DNA of 64,000 bases from SAR92 clade bacterium H455 (GCA_024802545.1 CP103416.1:434001-498000); one strand, 5' to 3'. Numbered from the stretch's first letter, positions 45,071 through 54,217 are shown. Program-made: numbers and translations. Notes: generated by a model not told the origin, from the letters alone.

Positions 45071-45964
45071 ATGAACATACAAAAGTACTTTAAAGCAGGC
45101 TTAATGATTACTGTATTACTTAGCAACTATGCAGTTGCTGAAATCACTGCCAGTGAAAAAAATAGCGATGAATTTGTCTTTGACCAGTGGCCCGGGAAAA
45201 GCCTAAAGGTATTTCTCGCCCTACCTGAGGAGGTGCGCAAAGACACTCCGATCGTTATTGTTCTCCACGGTAACAGCCGCAATGCTAAAACCTATCGCGA
45301 TGCCTGGGAAAAAACCGCCATCGAGGAAAACGTTATTGCTGTGGTCCCTGAATTTTCAGCCTGGGACTATCCTAAGCGCCAGTATATTTTGGGTAATATG
45401 AGTACCCCTTCTGGCAAGCCCGTAGCCCCAGACCAATGGGTTTTCGCCGCCATAGAGCCGCTCTTTGACCAGCTCCGCAAACAGCTGGGTACAGAGGTTA
45501 AACATTACAGCCTTTATGGCCATTCCGCGGGCTCACAGGTGGCCCATCGCTTGCTCTATTTTGTGCCGGATAACCGGGCGCAGAGAATCGTGTTGGCGAA
45601 TGCTGGGTTCTATACTATGCCGGTCAGCACGGTGGACTATCCCCAGGGTTTAGGTGGTGTTGAAGTGTCAGATGACAGTCTCAAGAAAGCCTATGCCAAG
45701 CGGGTGATAATTTTATTGGGTGACCGAGACAATAACCCTCGGCACAAGAGTTTAAATCGAGAATTAGAGAGTCTTAGGCAGGGGCCTCACCGCTTTTCCC
45801 GAGGGCACAACTTTTATAAGAACTCGCTGTTTAAAGCATCGATATTACTCAAAGTCCCGTTTAATTGGTCTCTGTCCATTGCGTCAGGTGTGTCTCACAG
45901 CAATCAAAATATCATCCCGTTTGCGGCGCCGCTATTACTTGGCGGCCCCTTAGTCGTGAATTGA
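45071..45964 (+). CDS. Exported alpha/beta hydrolase (PHB-depolymerase/esterase-like)
   Basis: 297 residues with a signal peptide to about residue 24 (VLLSNYAVAE). The oxyanion motif is VLHGNSRNAKTYR and the nucleophile lies in GHSAGSQ (about residue 154). D in GDRDNNPRH and H in GVSHSNQ complete a likely triad. It follows the TonB-receptor terminator, so it has its own promoter or low read-through. Such secreted hydrolases release monomers from esters or polyesters that a receptor could then import. Confidence 0.82.
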   Translation: MNIQKYFKAGLMITVLLSNYAVAEITASEKNSDEFVFDQWPGKSLKVFLALPEEVRKDTPIVIVLHGNSRNAKTYRDAWEKTAIEENVIAVVPEFSAWDYPKRQYILGNMSTPSGKPVAPDQWVFAAIEPLFDQLRKQLGTEVKHYSLYGHSAGSQVAHRLLYFVPDNRAQRIVLANAGFYTMPVSTVDYPQGLGGVEVSDDSLKKAYAKRVIILLGDRDNNPRHKSLNRELESLRQGPHRFSRGHNFYKNSLFKASILLKVPFNWSLSIASGVSHSNQNIIPFAAPLLLGGPLVVN

Positions 45965-46139
45965 GCCTATTAGGCCAGCGCCAAACAACGCCTGATCTTG
46001 AACGCAGCTCTAGCATGGAGAAAGTGATAATTATCTCTTTCAGCGTCTCAGTAAGGACCCGAGCTAAGGCTATAGTTCGAATGAAACTGTGGAGTGGCTG
46101 ACTGGGCTTAGTTCGGCTCACTCCGCTATTATTAAGCAG

Positions 46140-47048
46140 TCACCACTGTGCTTGGGCAATCTCCACCGGGCTTTTACGTCGCCAAACGATAAGCACGACC
46201 CCCATAACTAATTGCCAAGAGCCATAGAGCAGTAGTGATAGCAGTACCATATCGGCAACAGGGTTAGCCTCTCCCGCAACTAGCGGGAACAGAGAGACCT
46301 TGAGCAGAAACCCTAGGTTGATGTTGCGCACCACCACTTCCATTTCAATGGCAGTGTTGTCTTCATGCGCGAGGCCAAAGGCCTTGGTCAACCCTATGCC
46401 GATAACCGTCAGGCCGATAATAAACCCGAGCAGTGTGGCTAGGTCGGCAGTTGGCGTGTCAGCTAGATTGAGCCGGCCAGCACCTATAGAGCCGGCTGCG
46501 ATCATGGCAATGCCAAACAGTGAGCCTCTTACACAGATAGTTGAAAAGCGTTGCGCATAGTTGGGGAAGCGATGCAAGAATGCCATACCCATTAGCAGAG
46601 GCAACAGTAGGCAGAGACCAATCTCAATGGCGATTCTTAGGGTCGGCATAGTAAAGCTATCGGGCATATATTCGGCGATCAGAAAATCCAAAATCAGCGG
46701 CGTGGTCACCAGGCAGGCTACTGAGGTGAGGGCGGTGATGCTGATGGACAGGGGCACATTGCCCCGGGCCATAAAGGTAAAGATATTCGATGAGGTGCCA
46801 CCGGGTATGGCCGCAATAATGGCGATACCAATAATCATTCCGGAGGGCAGGTCGGTGAAGATAATAAAGCCAAAGGCTACCAGTGGCACGATCACCAGCT
46901 GCATCAGTAGACCAACATTTACCGCTTTTGGCTGTAACACTACCTTTTGAAAGTCAGCGACCCGCAGTCCGGCGCCCATTCCCAGCATTGCCAGGACCAA
47001 TTGCACCACGGCAACCCAATATTCATACTCTAAATACCACTCAACCAT
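46140..47048 (-). CDS. Bile acid:sodium symporter-family transporter
   Basis: 302 residues with nine to ten membrane segments of the BASS fold. Sodium-site stretches are visible as IAAIPGGTSSNIFTFMARGN (about 78-98) and the crossing helix EMEVVVRNINLGFLL (about 236-250). Bacterial members carry small organic anions as well as bile acids. It stands alone between an exported hydrolase and the porin RNA region. Confidence 0.87.
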   Translation of the reverse strand: MVEWYLEYEYWVAVVQLVLAMLGMGAGLRVADFQKVVLQPKAVNVGLLMQLVIVPLVAFGFIIFTDLPSGMIIGIAIIAAIPGGTSSNIFTFMARGNVPLSISITALTSVACLVTTPLILDFLIAEYMPDSFTMPTLRIAIEIGLCLLLPLLMGMAFLHRFPNYAQRFSTICVRGSLFGIAMIAAGSIGAGRLNLADTPTADLATLLGFIIGLTVIGIGLTKAFGLAHEDNTAIEMEVVVRNINLGFLLKVSLFPLVAGEANPVADMVLLSLLLYGSWQLVMGVVLIVWRRKSPVEIAQAQW

Positions 47049-47305
47049 CTTTTCCTCCCCCCCCAGAACTTTTTTGGCCGATAGAAGCCCTGGCCTATTA
47101 TTTTTGTCTTATTGTTTGTCGCTAATAGACCCTATAGTACCTACTTTCGGGAACTTCAGTAACAGAATGGGGAAATCTAAAATGTTTATGGCATCGACAT
47201 ATAACTGAGATATGTCGATAAAGTCCTATTATGTCGACATGTTAGTTGAGGATGAGAACATGTTTTTAGGAGATTGGTTTAGGTCAGGTTGATACTGGCA
47301 GATAA

Positions 47306-47354
47306 TAAAAAAAGGCCCTTCAAACTGCAATATACAAAACAGTTAAAAGGGCCT
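47306..47354 (-). terminator. Terminator of the porin transcript
   Basis: On the minus strand AGGCCCTT (47354-47347) pairs with AAGGGCCT (47320-47313), with an inner AACTG/CAGTT stem, and a run of seven T follows. It fits a rho-independent terminator for the porin gene and its 3' RNA. Confidence 0.85.
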
Positions 47355-47377
47355 CTCTATATTTTTGGTGAATCCTT

Positions 47378-47409
47378 AAGTCTCTGAACTTGGGAGAACA
47401 CGGAGACTT
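47378..47409 (-). repeat. C-rich-loop hairpin, copy near the terminator
   Basis: Minus-strand stem AAGTCTCCG/CAGAGACTT (one wobble pair on this strand's reverse) closes the loop TGTTCTCCCAAGTT. It differs from the other copy by one loop base and by paired stem changes. Confidence 0.7.
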
Positions 47410-47488
47410 TTGGACCCACCGCTACCATCATTTGCAATGGCAGATAGAGCGAGGCATCAAAAGCGGACTCTATTCAAGGTCGCTCTTT

Positions 47489-47518
47489 GGTCTCAGAACT
47501 TGGGAGGACACTGAGACC
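47489..47518 (-). repeat. C-rich-loop hairpin, copy near the porin gene
   Basis: Minus-strand stem GGTCTCAG/CTGAGACC, a perfect 8 bp, closes the loop TGTCCTCCCAAGTT. It lies 24 bases past the porin stop. Confidence 0.72.
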
Positions 47519-47541
47519 GCTAAACTAACCTGCACTATTTA

Positions 47542-48165
47542 TTAAAATGGCAGTGAGTAGGAAGCAACGAAGGTCGGCTCTGCTTCTTCAACATCAGACC
47601 CAAATGGGGTGCTGTAGGTGAAAGACAGAGAGTCGTTGTAGCTGTAAGTCACATCGAAGTTTTCCTGGTTGTTAGCGCCGTTATCGTGAGCACCATACAT
47701 TAGAGAGAACGAACCAACATCGTAGCCGAGGGTGGTGTAAGAATAGTTACTATCGATATCGTCATAGACAGTCAGACTTACTGGGCCGTAGCCTACAGAG
47801 TAAACGTATTCCTGTAATTCAGCCGCTTCATTGTTGATGTCTGCAGAGGGGTAAATGTAGGTAAAGTAGCTGAAGCTATAGTTGAACTCGCCAACTGATC
47901 CGCCGTAACCAGCGAAGAAATCATACTCAGTTCCCATTGCCGCATCGCCTGAAGAAACCCACATGCCAGCGGTGAATCCGGCTTCACTGTAGACGATGTC
48001 GGCAGACAGGGCTGCATCGCCTTGACCGAGGTCATACCCGCGCCACAGGTAAGAAGAAGAAATTGTTGCAGAAGCGGCCACTTCAGCAACGGCTACTGGT
48101 GCAACAGCAAAAGACAGAGTTGATACTGCAGCAGCAGTGATCAGGGTTTTCTTAAACATTTTCAT
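47542..48165 (-). CDS. TorF-family putative porin
   Basis: 207 residues with a signal peptide to about 27 (AVAPVAVAE). The mature protein is full of short aromatic strands with the family start SATISSSYLWRGYDLGQGDA and ends in FVASYSLPF, a barrel-closing phenylalanine. TorF (Gcw_chp) proteins often sit beside ammonium or other nitrogen transport genes. Here the kinase/regulator and urea transporter genes are next, so a role as the outer-membrane pore for urea or amides, like FmdC in Methylophilus, is likely but inferred. Confidence 0.87.
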   Translation of the reverse strand: MKMFKKTLITAAAVSTLSFAVAPVAVAEVAASATISSSYLWRGYDLGQGDAALSADIVYSEAGFTAGMWVSSGDAAMGTEYDFFAGYGGSVGEFNYSFSYFTYIYPSADINNEAAELQEYVYSVGYGPVSLTVYDDIDSNYSYTTLGYDVGSFSLMYGAHDNGANNQENFDVTYSYNDSLSFTYSTPFGSDVEEAEPTFVASYSLPF

Positions 48166-48362
48166 ATGGTTATAAACCTCAAAGTTAAATTTAGACCTTA
48201 AACAAGGCCTGCCCCCAAATTCGGCAAGCTCACTTTATACAACACTCTCAGAGCAAAAAATTGCGCAACAAAGTGATAAGTCCATACTAAATACAATGGG
48301 TTTTATTGATATGCGTGTTAAACCCTAGGGCGCTACGCACAATGACTTATAGAGCGTAGCCA

Positions 48363-49271
48363 TTACTTTAATTGACTCAGATATCTGAGGGAAATAGCCG
48401 CTGCAGTAGTGCGATTTTCAACATTTAGTTTACGGAATATTTGTTCCAAATGTTTGTTCGCAGTGCGCGGACTAAAATCTAAAATGATTGCAATTTCATG
48501 GTTGGTTTTTCCCTTGGTAATCCAGGTTAATACCTCGGCTTCCCGTGCGGTAAGTCCAAACTTCTCTCTGAGTAGTTCCTCATCATTGGGCTTATCAGCT
48601 AGTTCAATCATCAATAGCCTCTCATCGCTATCTTGGGATTCCAGAGCCGTCACTAATAGCGGCTGAGTTAAATCATCTAGGCGCAGAGGTTTTTTGGCAC
48701 CTTCGGCGAGCCATGCCTTTAGTAGTGCTGGCAGCGTATTGGCAATCCAATCTGGAGTGGCACCGCTGCTATTCATCAGGCTGTGAGTGTTGGGTGTGGA
48801 CCAGAGAATCTTGCCCGTTACATCAACTGACAGAGAGTATTGGCCCAGGGTATCCAAAGCCTGGCGCGCACCGTTGGCAATCCGTGAATTGGTCAGTTGG
48901 GCGCCAATTCTGGCCACCAGGCCCTGAACATCTATGGGTTTGGTGACGTAGTCGATACCGCCGGCATCGAAACCCCGGACTATATCTTCACTGGCATTCA
49001 GTCCGGTCATAAAGATCACTGGGATATGGGCGATGAGGGCGTCTCCCTTGATTCGGCGGCAAGCTTCAAAGCCGTCCATTTCTGGCATCATTGCATCCAT
49101 CAAAATAATGTCCGGTTTTATGCGCTTGGCGATGGTCAATGCCTGCTGTCCAGACAGTGCCACCAGTACCGTAAGACCCACCTCAGAGAGGGTGGTGTTG
49201 AGCATACTGATGGTCTCTGGGTTGTCGTCTGCGATCAGCACTACGCCACTACATTTTGAATTAGATTTCAT
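48363..49271 (-). CDS. LuxR-type response regulator
   Basis: 302 residues. The receiver domain (about 8-125) has the phosphoacceptor D59 in ILMDAMMPEMDG. A middle PAS-like segment (about 135-215) leads to a LuxR helix-turn-helix (about 235-298, LTAREAEVLTWITKGKTNHE). The start overlaps the end of the kinase gene by 11 bases, so they form one two-component unit. Its targets probably include the porin and urea genes on either side. Confidence 0.92.
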   Translation of the reverse strand: MKSNSKCSGVVLIADDNPETISMLNTTLSEVGLTVLVALSGQQALTIAKRIKPDIILMDAMMPEMDGFEACRRIKGDALIAHIPVIFMTGLNASEDIVRGFDAGGIDYVTKPIDVQGLVARIGAQLTNSRIANGARQALDTLGQYSLSVDVTGKILWSTPNTHSLMNSSGATPDWIANTLPALLKAWLAEGAKKPLRLDDLTQPLLVTALESQDSDERLLMIELADKPNDEELLREKFGLTAREAEVLTWITKGKTNHEIAIILDFSPRTANKHLEQIFRKLNVENRTTAAAISLRYLSQLK

Positions 49272-52200
49272 TGTTTATCGTCGTCAGTTGGGAGTGGATT
49301 TTGGTCAGGTTTAACTGGGCTAGATTGCGCTGTAAGTCTGCACATAGCCGAGGGTTCAAACGGGCAGCTGTCTCGGCTTTAGTTAGGGCATTTTTGAACC
49401 CGTCGACATAGCCAATATCAATAAAATAGAGCAGCTCTTTGATAATTAAAGGGTCATTTTTTACGCTGCTTTTTATCTCACTGGTCGCGGCTTCCAGAGT
49501 GTTCTCAACGGCGAGTTGCAGAGTAATATTAAGCTGGTCAGCCAATGTGGTTAGTAACGAGGGCATATTGATTGGCTTAACCAGATAGTCATTGTGCAGC
49601 GGTGCATCTTGCTCTTGATTGCCACCACCCAATCCAAGGCCTTCGTCCGCCTCTGCTGAGATCATCACTATGGGCACAGTTAAGCCGCGCTGGCGCAGTT
49701 CCGCAGCTAGTTCCCAACCGGTCATTTTGGGCATAGAAATATCCAGCATAAATAACTTCGGCGTACATTGCTCGAGCATCTGCAGGCAGGAAGCTCCGTC
49801 GGCGGCGGCAATAACATTGAAGCCCAGGGGCGTTAGGGTATCGATTAATAGACGTCGTTGAACCGCGTCGTCATCCACCACCATCAGACTGAGAGTCTCA
49901 CCCTGATAGCCAATCACTCGATCGGCGACGATCGGCTGATGGGTCACCTTGCGACTGCTCGGCAGCATCAGTGAGACGGTAAATATGGAACCTTTGCCAA
50001 ACTCACTTTGAATACTTAAATCACCACCCATACGGTGCACTAGAGCCTGAGTAATGGCTAATCCCAGACCGCTGCCAGCAACCTGATGCATTGGGTTGGC
50101 AATGCGCACAAAGGCCTCGGAGATACGTGAAATGTCCTCTTGTTCGATTCCGACGCCGGTATCAGTGACGCTGAAATAGGCCACCTGATTGCGGTATTTA
50201 AGGTCGACCGAAACCATTCCCTCGGGAGTGAATTTTATCGCATTAGAAATCAGATTGATCATCACCTGACGCAGTCGTTTGCCGTCGGCAATCACAGTCT
50301 CGGGAAGCCTTTCCTGGTGGCTAAAATTAAGACTAATATTTTTAGTCTGAGCCTGTATTTGAAACATATAGATAAGCTGTTCAATCATCGCCAGCATATC
50401 CACTTTGTTTCTGTGTAGTTCGAGCCGCCCAGCCTCAATCTTAGAAATATCCACCAGCCCCTCAATCAGATCGGTGAGATGCTCACTGCTGCTGCGCATC
50501 ACCTTGATCGACTCCCGTCGCGGCGGGGGAATATCGTCAGCGCCCTCAAGCAGTTGGGCATAACCCATAACCGAATTCAGCGGGGTGCGCAGTTCGTGAC
50601 TAATCCTTTCCAGATAGCGGCTCTTGGCAATATTGGCGGCATCGGCTTTTTCTTTCGAGCGCTGTAATTCCAAATCGGTCTTTTGGTGAGCACTAATTTC
50701 ATTGATCAGCAGCTGGGTCTGTCGCTGTGACTCATCCTGTGCCAGTTGACGTCCTTCCATACTCAGTAGATAAGACCAGGTCGCGACCATTAAAACGATG
50801 ATCGAGATCGCTGACAGGGTCCAGGAAAAGGTTTCGATCAGAGCTACTTGATCAGGGTAAAGGCTGATGGTTTTCACCGAAGCCACCATGATCAGAGATA
50901 AGAAAATTCCCAGATTAACGCTGAATAACAGGGTGAATTTAAAGGCTCTGGATTGGATATGGCGCAGCTTTATGGATTTAAGAAACAGCTGTACAAAGGT
51001 TAAAAATTGATTCGAGATTAGACCTTCGGTTCTACAGGCATCATTACAGTGAGCATCGAGTGAACAGCACAGGGAACAGATCGGTAGCTGATAGAGGGGG
51101 CAGTAGGTCATGTCCGGCTTTTCGAAATGATTTTCACAGACGCCACACTGAGCACTGGATATAGGGTTAGAGTGAGAACCAGATAGTTCAGTATCCACCG
51201 GCGCGGAACGGACAATGTAATAGCGTCCCTTGGTAGCCCAAGCGATTAGTGGAGAGATTACAAAGGTCAGAGCCAGGGTGATAAATGACGAGAAAGCTTG
51301 GGCTTCAATACCTAGTGCACCGTTATAGGCGATGATGCCCACAGTCATGGATATCAACATGGCACCCACGCCAACTGGATTGATATCGTAGAGGTGGGCA
51401 CGCTTAAATTCTATATGGGGCGGACTCAGGCCCAGGGGCTTATTGATCAACAGATCCGCGACCATGGAGCCGATCCAGGATAAGGCAATAATGCCAAATA
51501 TGGCCAGGGTTTTTTCCAGGGCGCTATAGATGCCAATCTCCATAAGGATAATTGCCACTACCACATTAAACACCACCCAGACCACACGTCCCGGATGGGC
51601 ATGGGTGAGGCGGGCAAAAAAGTTTGACCAGGCGATGGAGCCAGCATAGACATTGGTGACATTAATTTTTAACTGAGAGAGCACCACGAAGGCTGCGGTG
51701 AGAGCCAGAATAGTAGAGGGCGATTGGCTGACGTAGCTAAAGGCCACCAGATACATCTGGGTCGGCTCGCCGGCTTGCTCGGGGCTGATACCGTAGTTGA
51801 TGGCCAGTACCAATAAAAATGAGCCGAGCAATAATTTAAAGGCGCCAATAATAATCCAACCAGGGCCGGCCAAAATCATTGCCAGCCACCAGGTTTTTTT
51901 ACCAGCTTTATGCGGCGGCGGAATAAAGCGTGCGTAATCCGCCTGTTCACCAATCTGCGCCACCAGAGAAAACAACAGTGTTGAGGCCGCCCCAATCATC
52001 AACCAGTCCATTTCGGTGCCAGCTTGGTTCTGTCCTTTAAACTGCACCCAGCGATCAATGCTGCCCAGATCATTGATCAAAATATAGCCGATGGGTAACA
52101 GCTGAAGCAGCACCCAAAATGGCTGTGTCCAGGCCTGAAAGCGGGTGATCATGGAAATGCCATAGGTGACTACGGGTATCACCAGCAGCGTACTCAGCAG

Positions 52201-52665
52201 ATAGCCCCAGTAAAGTGGCAGTCCAAAGATAAGCTCCAATGCCAGGGCCATAATGCTGGCTTCAAGGGCTAAAAAGATAAAGGTAAAGGAGGCATAGACC
52301 AGCGAGGTAATGGTGGAACCTATATAACCGAAGCCCGCGCCGCGAGTCAGCAGATCGATATCGAGGCCATATTTACTGCTGTAATAACTGATCGGCATTG
52401 AGAGCAGTAATATGATGATACTGACCAGTAAGATTGACGCCACGGCGTTGTGGAAACCGTAGCTCAGAGTGATGGAACCACCAATCGCCTCAAGAGCCAA
52501 AAAGGTAATCGCGCCCAAAGCGGTGCTTGCGACTTTTAAAGCGCTCCAATTTCGTGCGCGGACGCTGGTAAAGCGAAGGGCATAATCTTCCAGAGTTTGA
52601 TCCCCAACCCACTGGTTGTACTTGCGCCGCGCGCCAAAGACGCTTTGCTTTGTTCTAGCAGTCAT
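49261..52665 (-). CDS. NCS1-transporter-fused hybrid sensor histidine kinase
   Basis: 1134 residues. Residues 1-485 are a twelve-helix NCS1 (purine/cytosine/allantoin permease-like) module. Residues 505-545 hold a cluster of eight or more Cys/His that may bind zinc. Two more helices (about 575-635) precede the HisKA domain (H690 in SHELRTPLN), HATPase (about 795-900, DTGVGI, GSGLGLA) and a receiver with D975. The last 80 residues are helical. The transporter part probably senses or carries a nitrogen compound such as urea, allantoin or a purine. A sigma-54 promoter lies upstream. Confidence 0.9.
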   Translation of the reverse strand: MTARTKQSVFGARRKYNQWVGDQTLEDYALRFTSVRARNWSALKVASTALGAITFLALEAIGGSITLSYGFHNAVASILLVSIIILLLSMPISYYSSKYGLDIDLLTRGAGFGYIGSTITSLVYASFTFIFLALEASIMALALELIFGLPLYWGYLLSTLLVIPVVTYGISMITRFQAWTQPFWVLLQLLPIGYILINDLGSIDRWVQFKGQNQAGTEMDWLMIGAASTLLFSLVAQIGEQADYARFIPPPHKAGKKTWWLAMILAGPGWIIIGAFKLLLGSFLLVLAINYGISPEQAGEPTQMYLVAFSYVSQSPSTILALTAAFVVLSQLKINVTNVYAGSIAWSNFFARLTHAHPGRVVWVVFNVVVAIILMEIGIYSALEKTLAIFGIIALSWIGSMVADLLINKPLGLSPPHIEFKRAHLYDINPVGVGAMLISMTVGIIAYNGALGIEAQAFSSFITLALTFVISPLIAWATKGRYYIVRSAPVDTELSGSHSNPISSAQCGVCENHFEKPDMTYCPLYQLPICSLCCSLDAHCNDACRTEGLISNQFLTFVQLFLKSIKLRHIQSRAFKFTLLFSVNLGIFLSLIMVASVKTISLYPDQVALIETFSWTLSAISIIVLMVATWSYLLSMEGRQLAQDESQRQTQLLINEISAHQKTDLELQRSKEKADAANIAKSRYLERISHELRTPLNSVMGYAQLLEGADDIPPPRRESIKVMRSSSEHLTDLIEGLVDISKIEAGRLELHRNKVDMLAMIEQLIYMFQIQAQTKNISLNFSHQERLPETVIADGKRLRQVMINLISNAIKFTPEGMVSVDLKYRNQVAYFSVTDTGVGIEQEDISRISEAFVRIANPMHQVAGSGLGLAITQALVHRMGGDLSIQSEFGKGSIFTVSLMLPSSRKVTHQPIVADRVIGYQGETLSLMVVDDDAVQRRLLIDTLTPLGFNVIAAADGASCLQMLEQCTPKLFMLDISMPKMTGWELAAELRQRGLTVPIVMISAEADEGLGLGGGNQEQDAPLHNDYLVKPINMPSLLTTLADQLNITLQLAVENTLEAATSEIKSSVKNDPLIIKELLYFIDIGYVDGFKNALTKAETAARLNPRLCADLQRNLAQLNLTKIHSQLTTINNEI

Positions 52666-52713
52666 CTGAGCACCTGTGACGAAGAGAGAAAAGAGAGTTG
52701 ATGCTTAGGGCAA

Positions 52714-52729
52714 TGCAATTAGTCTGCCA
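52714..52729 (-). promoter_or_regulatory. Sigma-54 promoter of the kinase/regulator operon
   Basis: On the minus strand TGGCAGACTAATTGCA has GG and GC ten bases apart and closely fits TGGCAC-N5-TTGCA. The start of transcription would be near 52703, 38 bases before the kinase ATG. It suggests NtrC control under nitrogen limitation. Confidence 0.8.
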
Positions 52730-52946
52730 ATGAAATGGCAGTAGGCTAAAACCGTAATCAGCCAAAGCGCTAAATGCATTTATAATACGAAACAGCCAAG
52801 CTCTTTTTGAGCAATCTTTGATCCTCTCAGACAATCCCTCAAACGCCTATGCGCTAAATAACGTATACCTTGGGCTATAAGGCGAATTGTGGGCTTGGCC
52901 TCGACAGCCAATAATCTCAGCGAGTTTAACTTACTGAGGTCTCCCC

Positions 52947-54206
52947 ATGAAAAGCTCCACTACTAACAACATCCCAAGCTGGCGTCGCGCTCTGTTGGTA
53001 TCTGCTGCAGCCTTTGCAGTAGCCCAAGCAGGCTTGACCAATGCAGCATCTGACGAATTTGCCACATCTGTCGTTAACACCACCGGTCTCGCGGTTACCG
53101 ACAACACTGTTACTGTCGGTATCCTTCACTCGATCACCGGCACCATGGCGATCAGTGAGACCGGTTCTACCCAGGCTGAGAAACTGGCCATCAAGCAGAT
53201 CAATGAATCTGGTGGTGTGTTAGGTCGGCAAATTGAATACATTCAGGAAGATGGCGCTAGTGACTGGCCAACCTTTGCTGAAAAATCACGCAAGCTTTTG
53301 GTAAAAGATAAAGTTGCCGCGGTAATGGGGTGCTGGACATCAGCTAGTCGTAAAGCTGCACTGCCAGTCTTTGAACAGTACAACGGTATGCTTTTCTACC
53401 CGACTTTTTATGAAGGGCTTGAGCAGTCTCCAAACGTTGTTTACACCGGTCAAGAAGCCACTCAGCAGATTATTGCGAGTATCGATTGGGTGGTAAAAAC
53501 GAAAGGCGTTAAGACTTTTTACCTCTTAGGTTCTGACTATATCTGGCCGCGTACGTCGATGAAAATCGCCCGTAAGCACATCGCCAAATTGGGTCTTAAA
53601 GTTGTTGGTGAAGAGTACTACCCACTGGGTCACACGCAGTTCAACTCGGTGATCAACAAAGTCAAACTGAAGAAGCCGGACATCATTTTTGCTGCTGTCG
53701 TTGGTGGCTCTAACGTGGCTTTCTACAAACAGGTTAAAGCTGCTGGTATCGATTGGAGAAAAGAGAAGCCTCTTATGCTGACTATCTCTGTTACTGAAGA
53801 CGAAGTCTTGGGTATCGGCGGTGAGAACTTAGTGGGTGCGTACTCTTCTATGAAATACTTCCAGAGCCTGACTAACAGCAATAACGAAACCTTCGTTAAA
53901 GCCTTTAAAGAAATGTGGGGCGAAGACAGTGTTATCGGCGATGTAACTCAAGCAGCTTACTTAGGTCCATGGATCTGGAAGTACGCGGTTGAGAAAGCCG
54001 GGTCTTTCGATATCGACAAACTCAAAGAAGTTCTGCCAGGTATTGAACTGGCTACAGCACCAGAAGGCTACGTCAAAGTTCACGAAAATCAGCACCTTTG
54101 GTCTAAAGCGCGTATCGGTCTTGCCCGTGAAGATGGTCAGTTTGATGTGGTCTTTGAATCAGAAGAGCTTATCGAACCCAACCCATTCCCTAAAGGTTAT
54201 CAGTAA
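52947..54206 (+). CDS. urtA: Urea/short-chain amide ABC transporter, substrate-binding protein
   Basis: 419 residues with a signal peptide to about residue 33; a twin arginine is present (SWRRALLV) but the Tat motif is incomplete. The mature protein is a type I binding fold with the UrtA landmarks GILHSITGTMAISE, GCWTSASRKAALPVFE and LLGSDYIWPRT. It binds urea or amides in the periplasm and feeds UrtBC. A hairpin lies just after its stop, fitting higher expression than the downstream genes. FmdD-type amide specificity cannot be excluded, given fmdAB downstream. Confidence 0.92.
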   Translation: MKSSTTNNIPSWRRALLVSAAAFAVAQAGLTNAASDEFATSVVNTTGLAVTDNTVTVGILHSITGTMAISETGSTQAEKLAIKQINESGGVLGRQIEYIQEDGASDWPTFAEKSRKLLVKDKVAAVMGCWTSASRKAALPVFEQYNGMLFYPTFYEGLEQSPNVVYTGQEATQQIIASIDWVVKTKGVKTFYLLGSDYIWPRTSMKIARKHIAKLGLKVVGEEYYPLGHTQFNSVINKVKLKKPDIIFAAVVGGSNVAFYKQVKAAGIDWRKEKPLMLTISVTEDEVLGIGGENLVGAYSSMKYFQSLTNSNNETFVKAFKEMWGEDSVIGDVTQAAYLGPWIWKYAVEKAGSFDIDKLKEVLPGIELATAPEGYVKVHENQHLWSKARIGLAREDGQFDVVFESEELIEPNPFPKGYQ

Positions 54207-54217
54207 GCGTTAAACCC

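Larger units (their letters stand above)
47049..47541. other. Intergenic region with a structured 3' RNA
   Basis: 493 bases between two minus-strand genes. The part 47305-47541 holds three hairpins and a terminator listed separately. The part 47049-47304 is probably the promoter of the symporter gene; no motif stands out. Confidence 0.6.
47305..47541 (-). ncRNA. Structured 3' RNA with two matching C-rich hairpin loops
   Basis: Downstream of the porin gene on the minus strand come a hairpin (47518-47489), a looser stem (TCGCTC/GAGCGA at 47485-47447), a second hairpin (47409-47378) and a terminator (47354-47313). The first and second hairpins share the 14-base loop TGTYCTCCCAAGTT while their stems differ with compensating changes. 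CUCCC in a loop can pair with Shine-Dalgarno sequences, as in the cuckoo (CcsR) RNAs of Rhodobacter. It may be a small RNA made from the 3' end of the porin mRNA. Confidence 0.5.

Noticed and set aside
47378-47518. The hairpin pair as attC sites or as CsrA-binding RNA on the plus strand
   Set aside because: No attC core sites are present, and the terminator T-run is on the minus strand, so a minus-strand RNA is the better reading.
48332-48360. GCTACGC/GCGTAGC hairpin just after the response-regulator stop
   Set aside because: The 7-bp stem has a 15-base loop and no T-run on the minus strand, so I could not support a terminator.
52880-52895. Sigma-54-like GG-N10-GC upstream of urtA
   Set aside because: Only the two dinucleotides fit (AGGCGAATTGTGGGCT); the rest of the -24 and -12 elements are poor, so I did not list it as a promoter.
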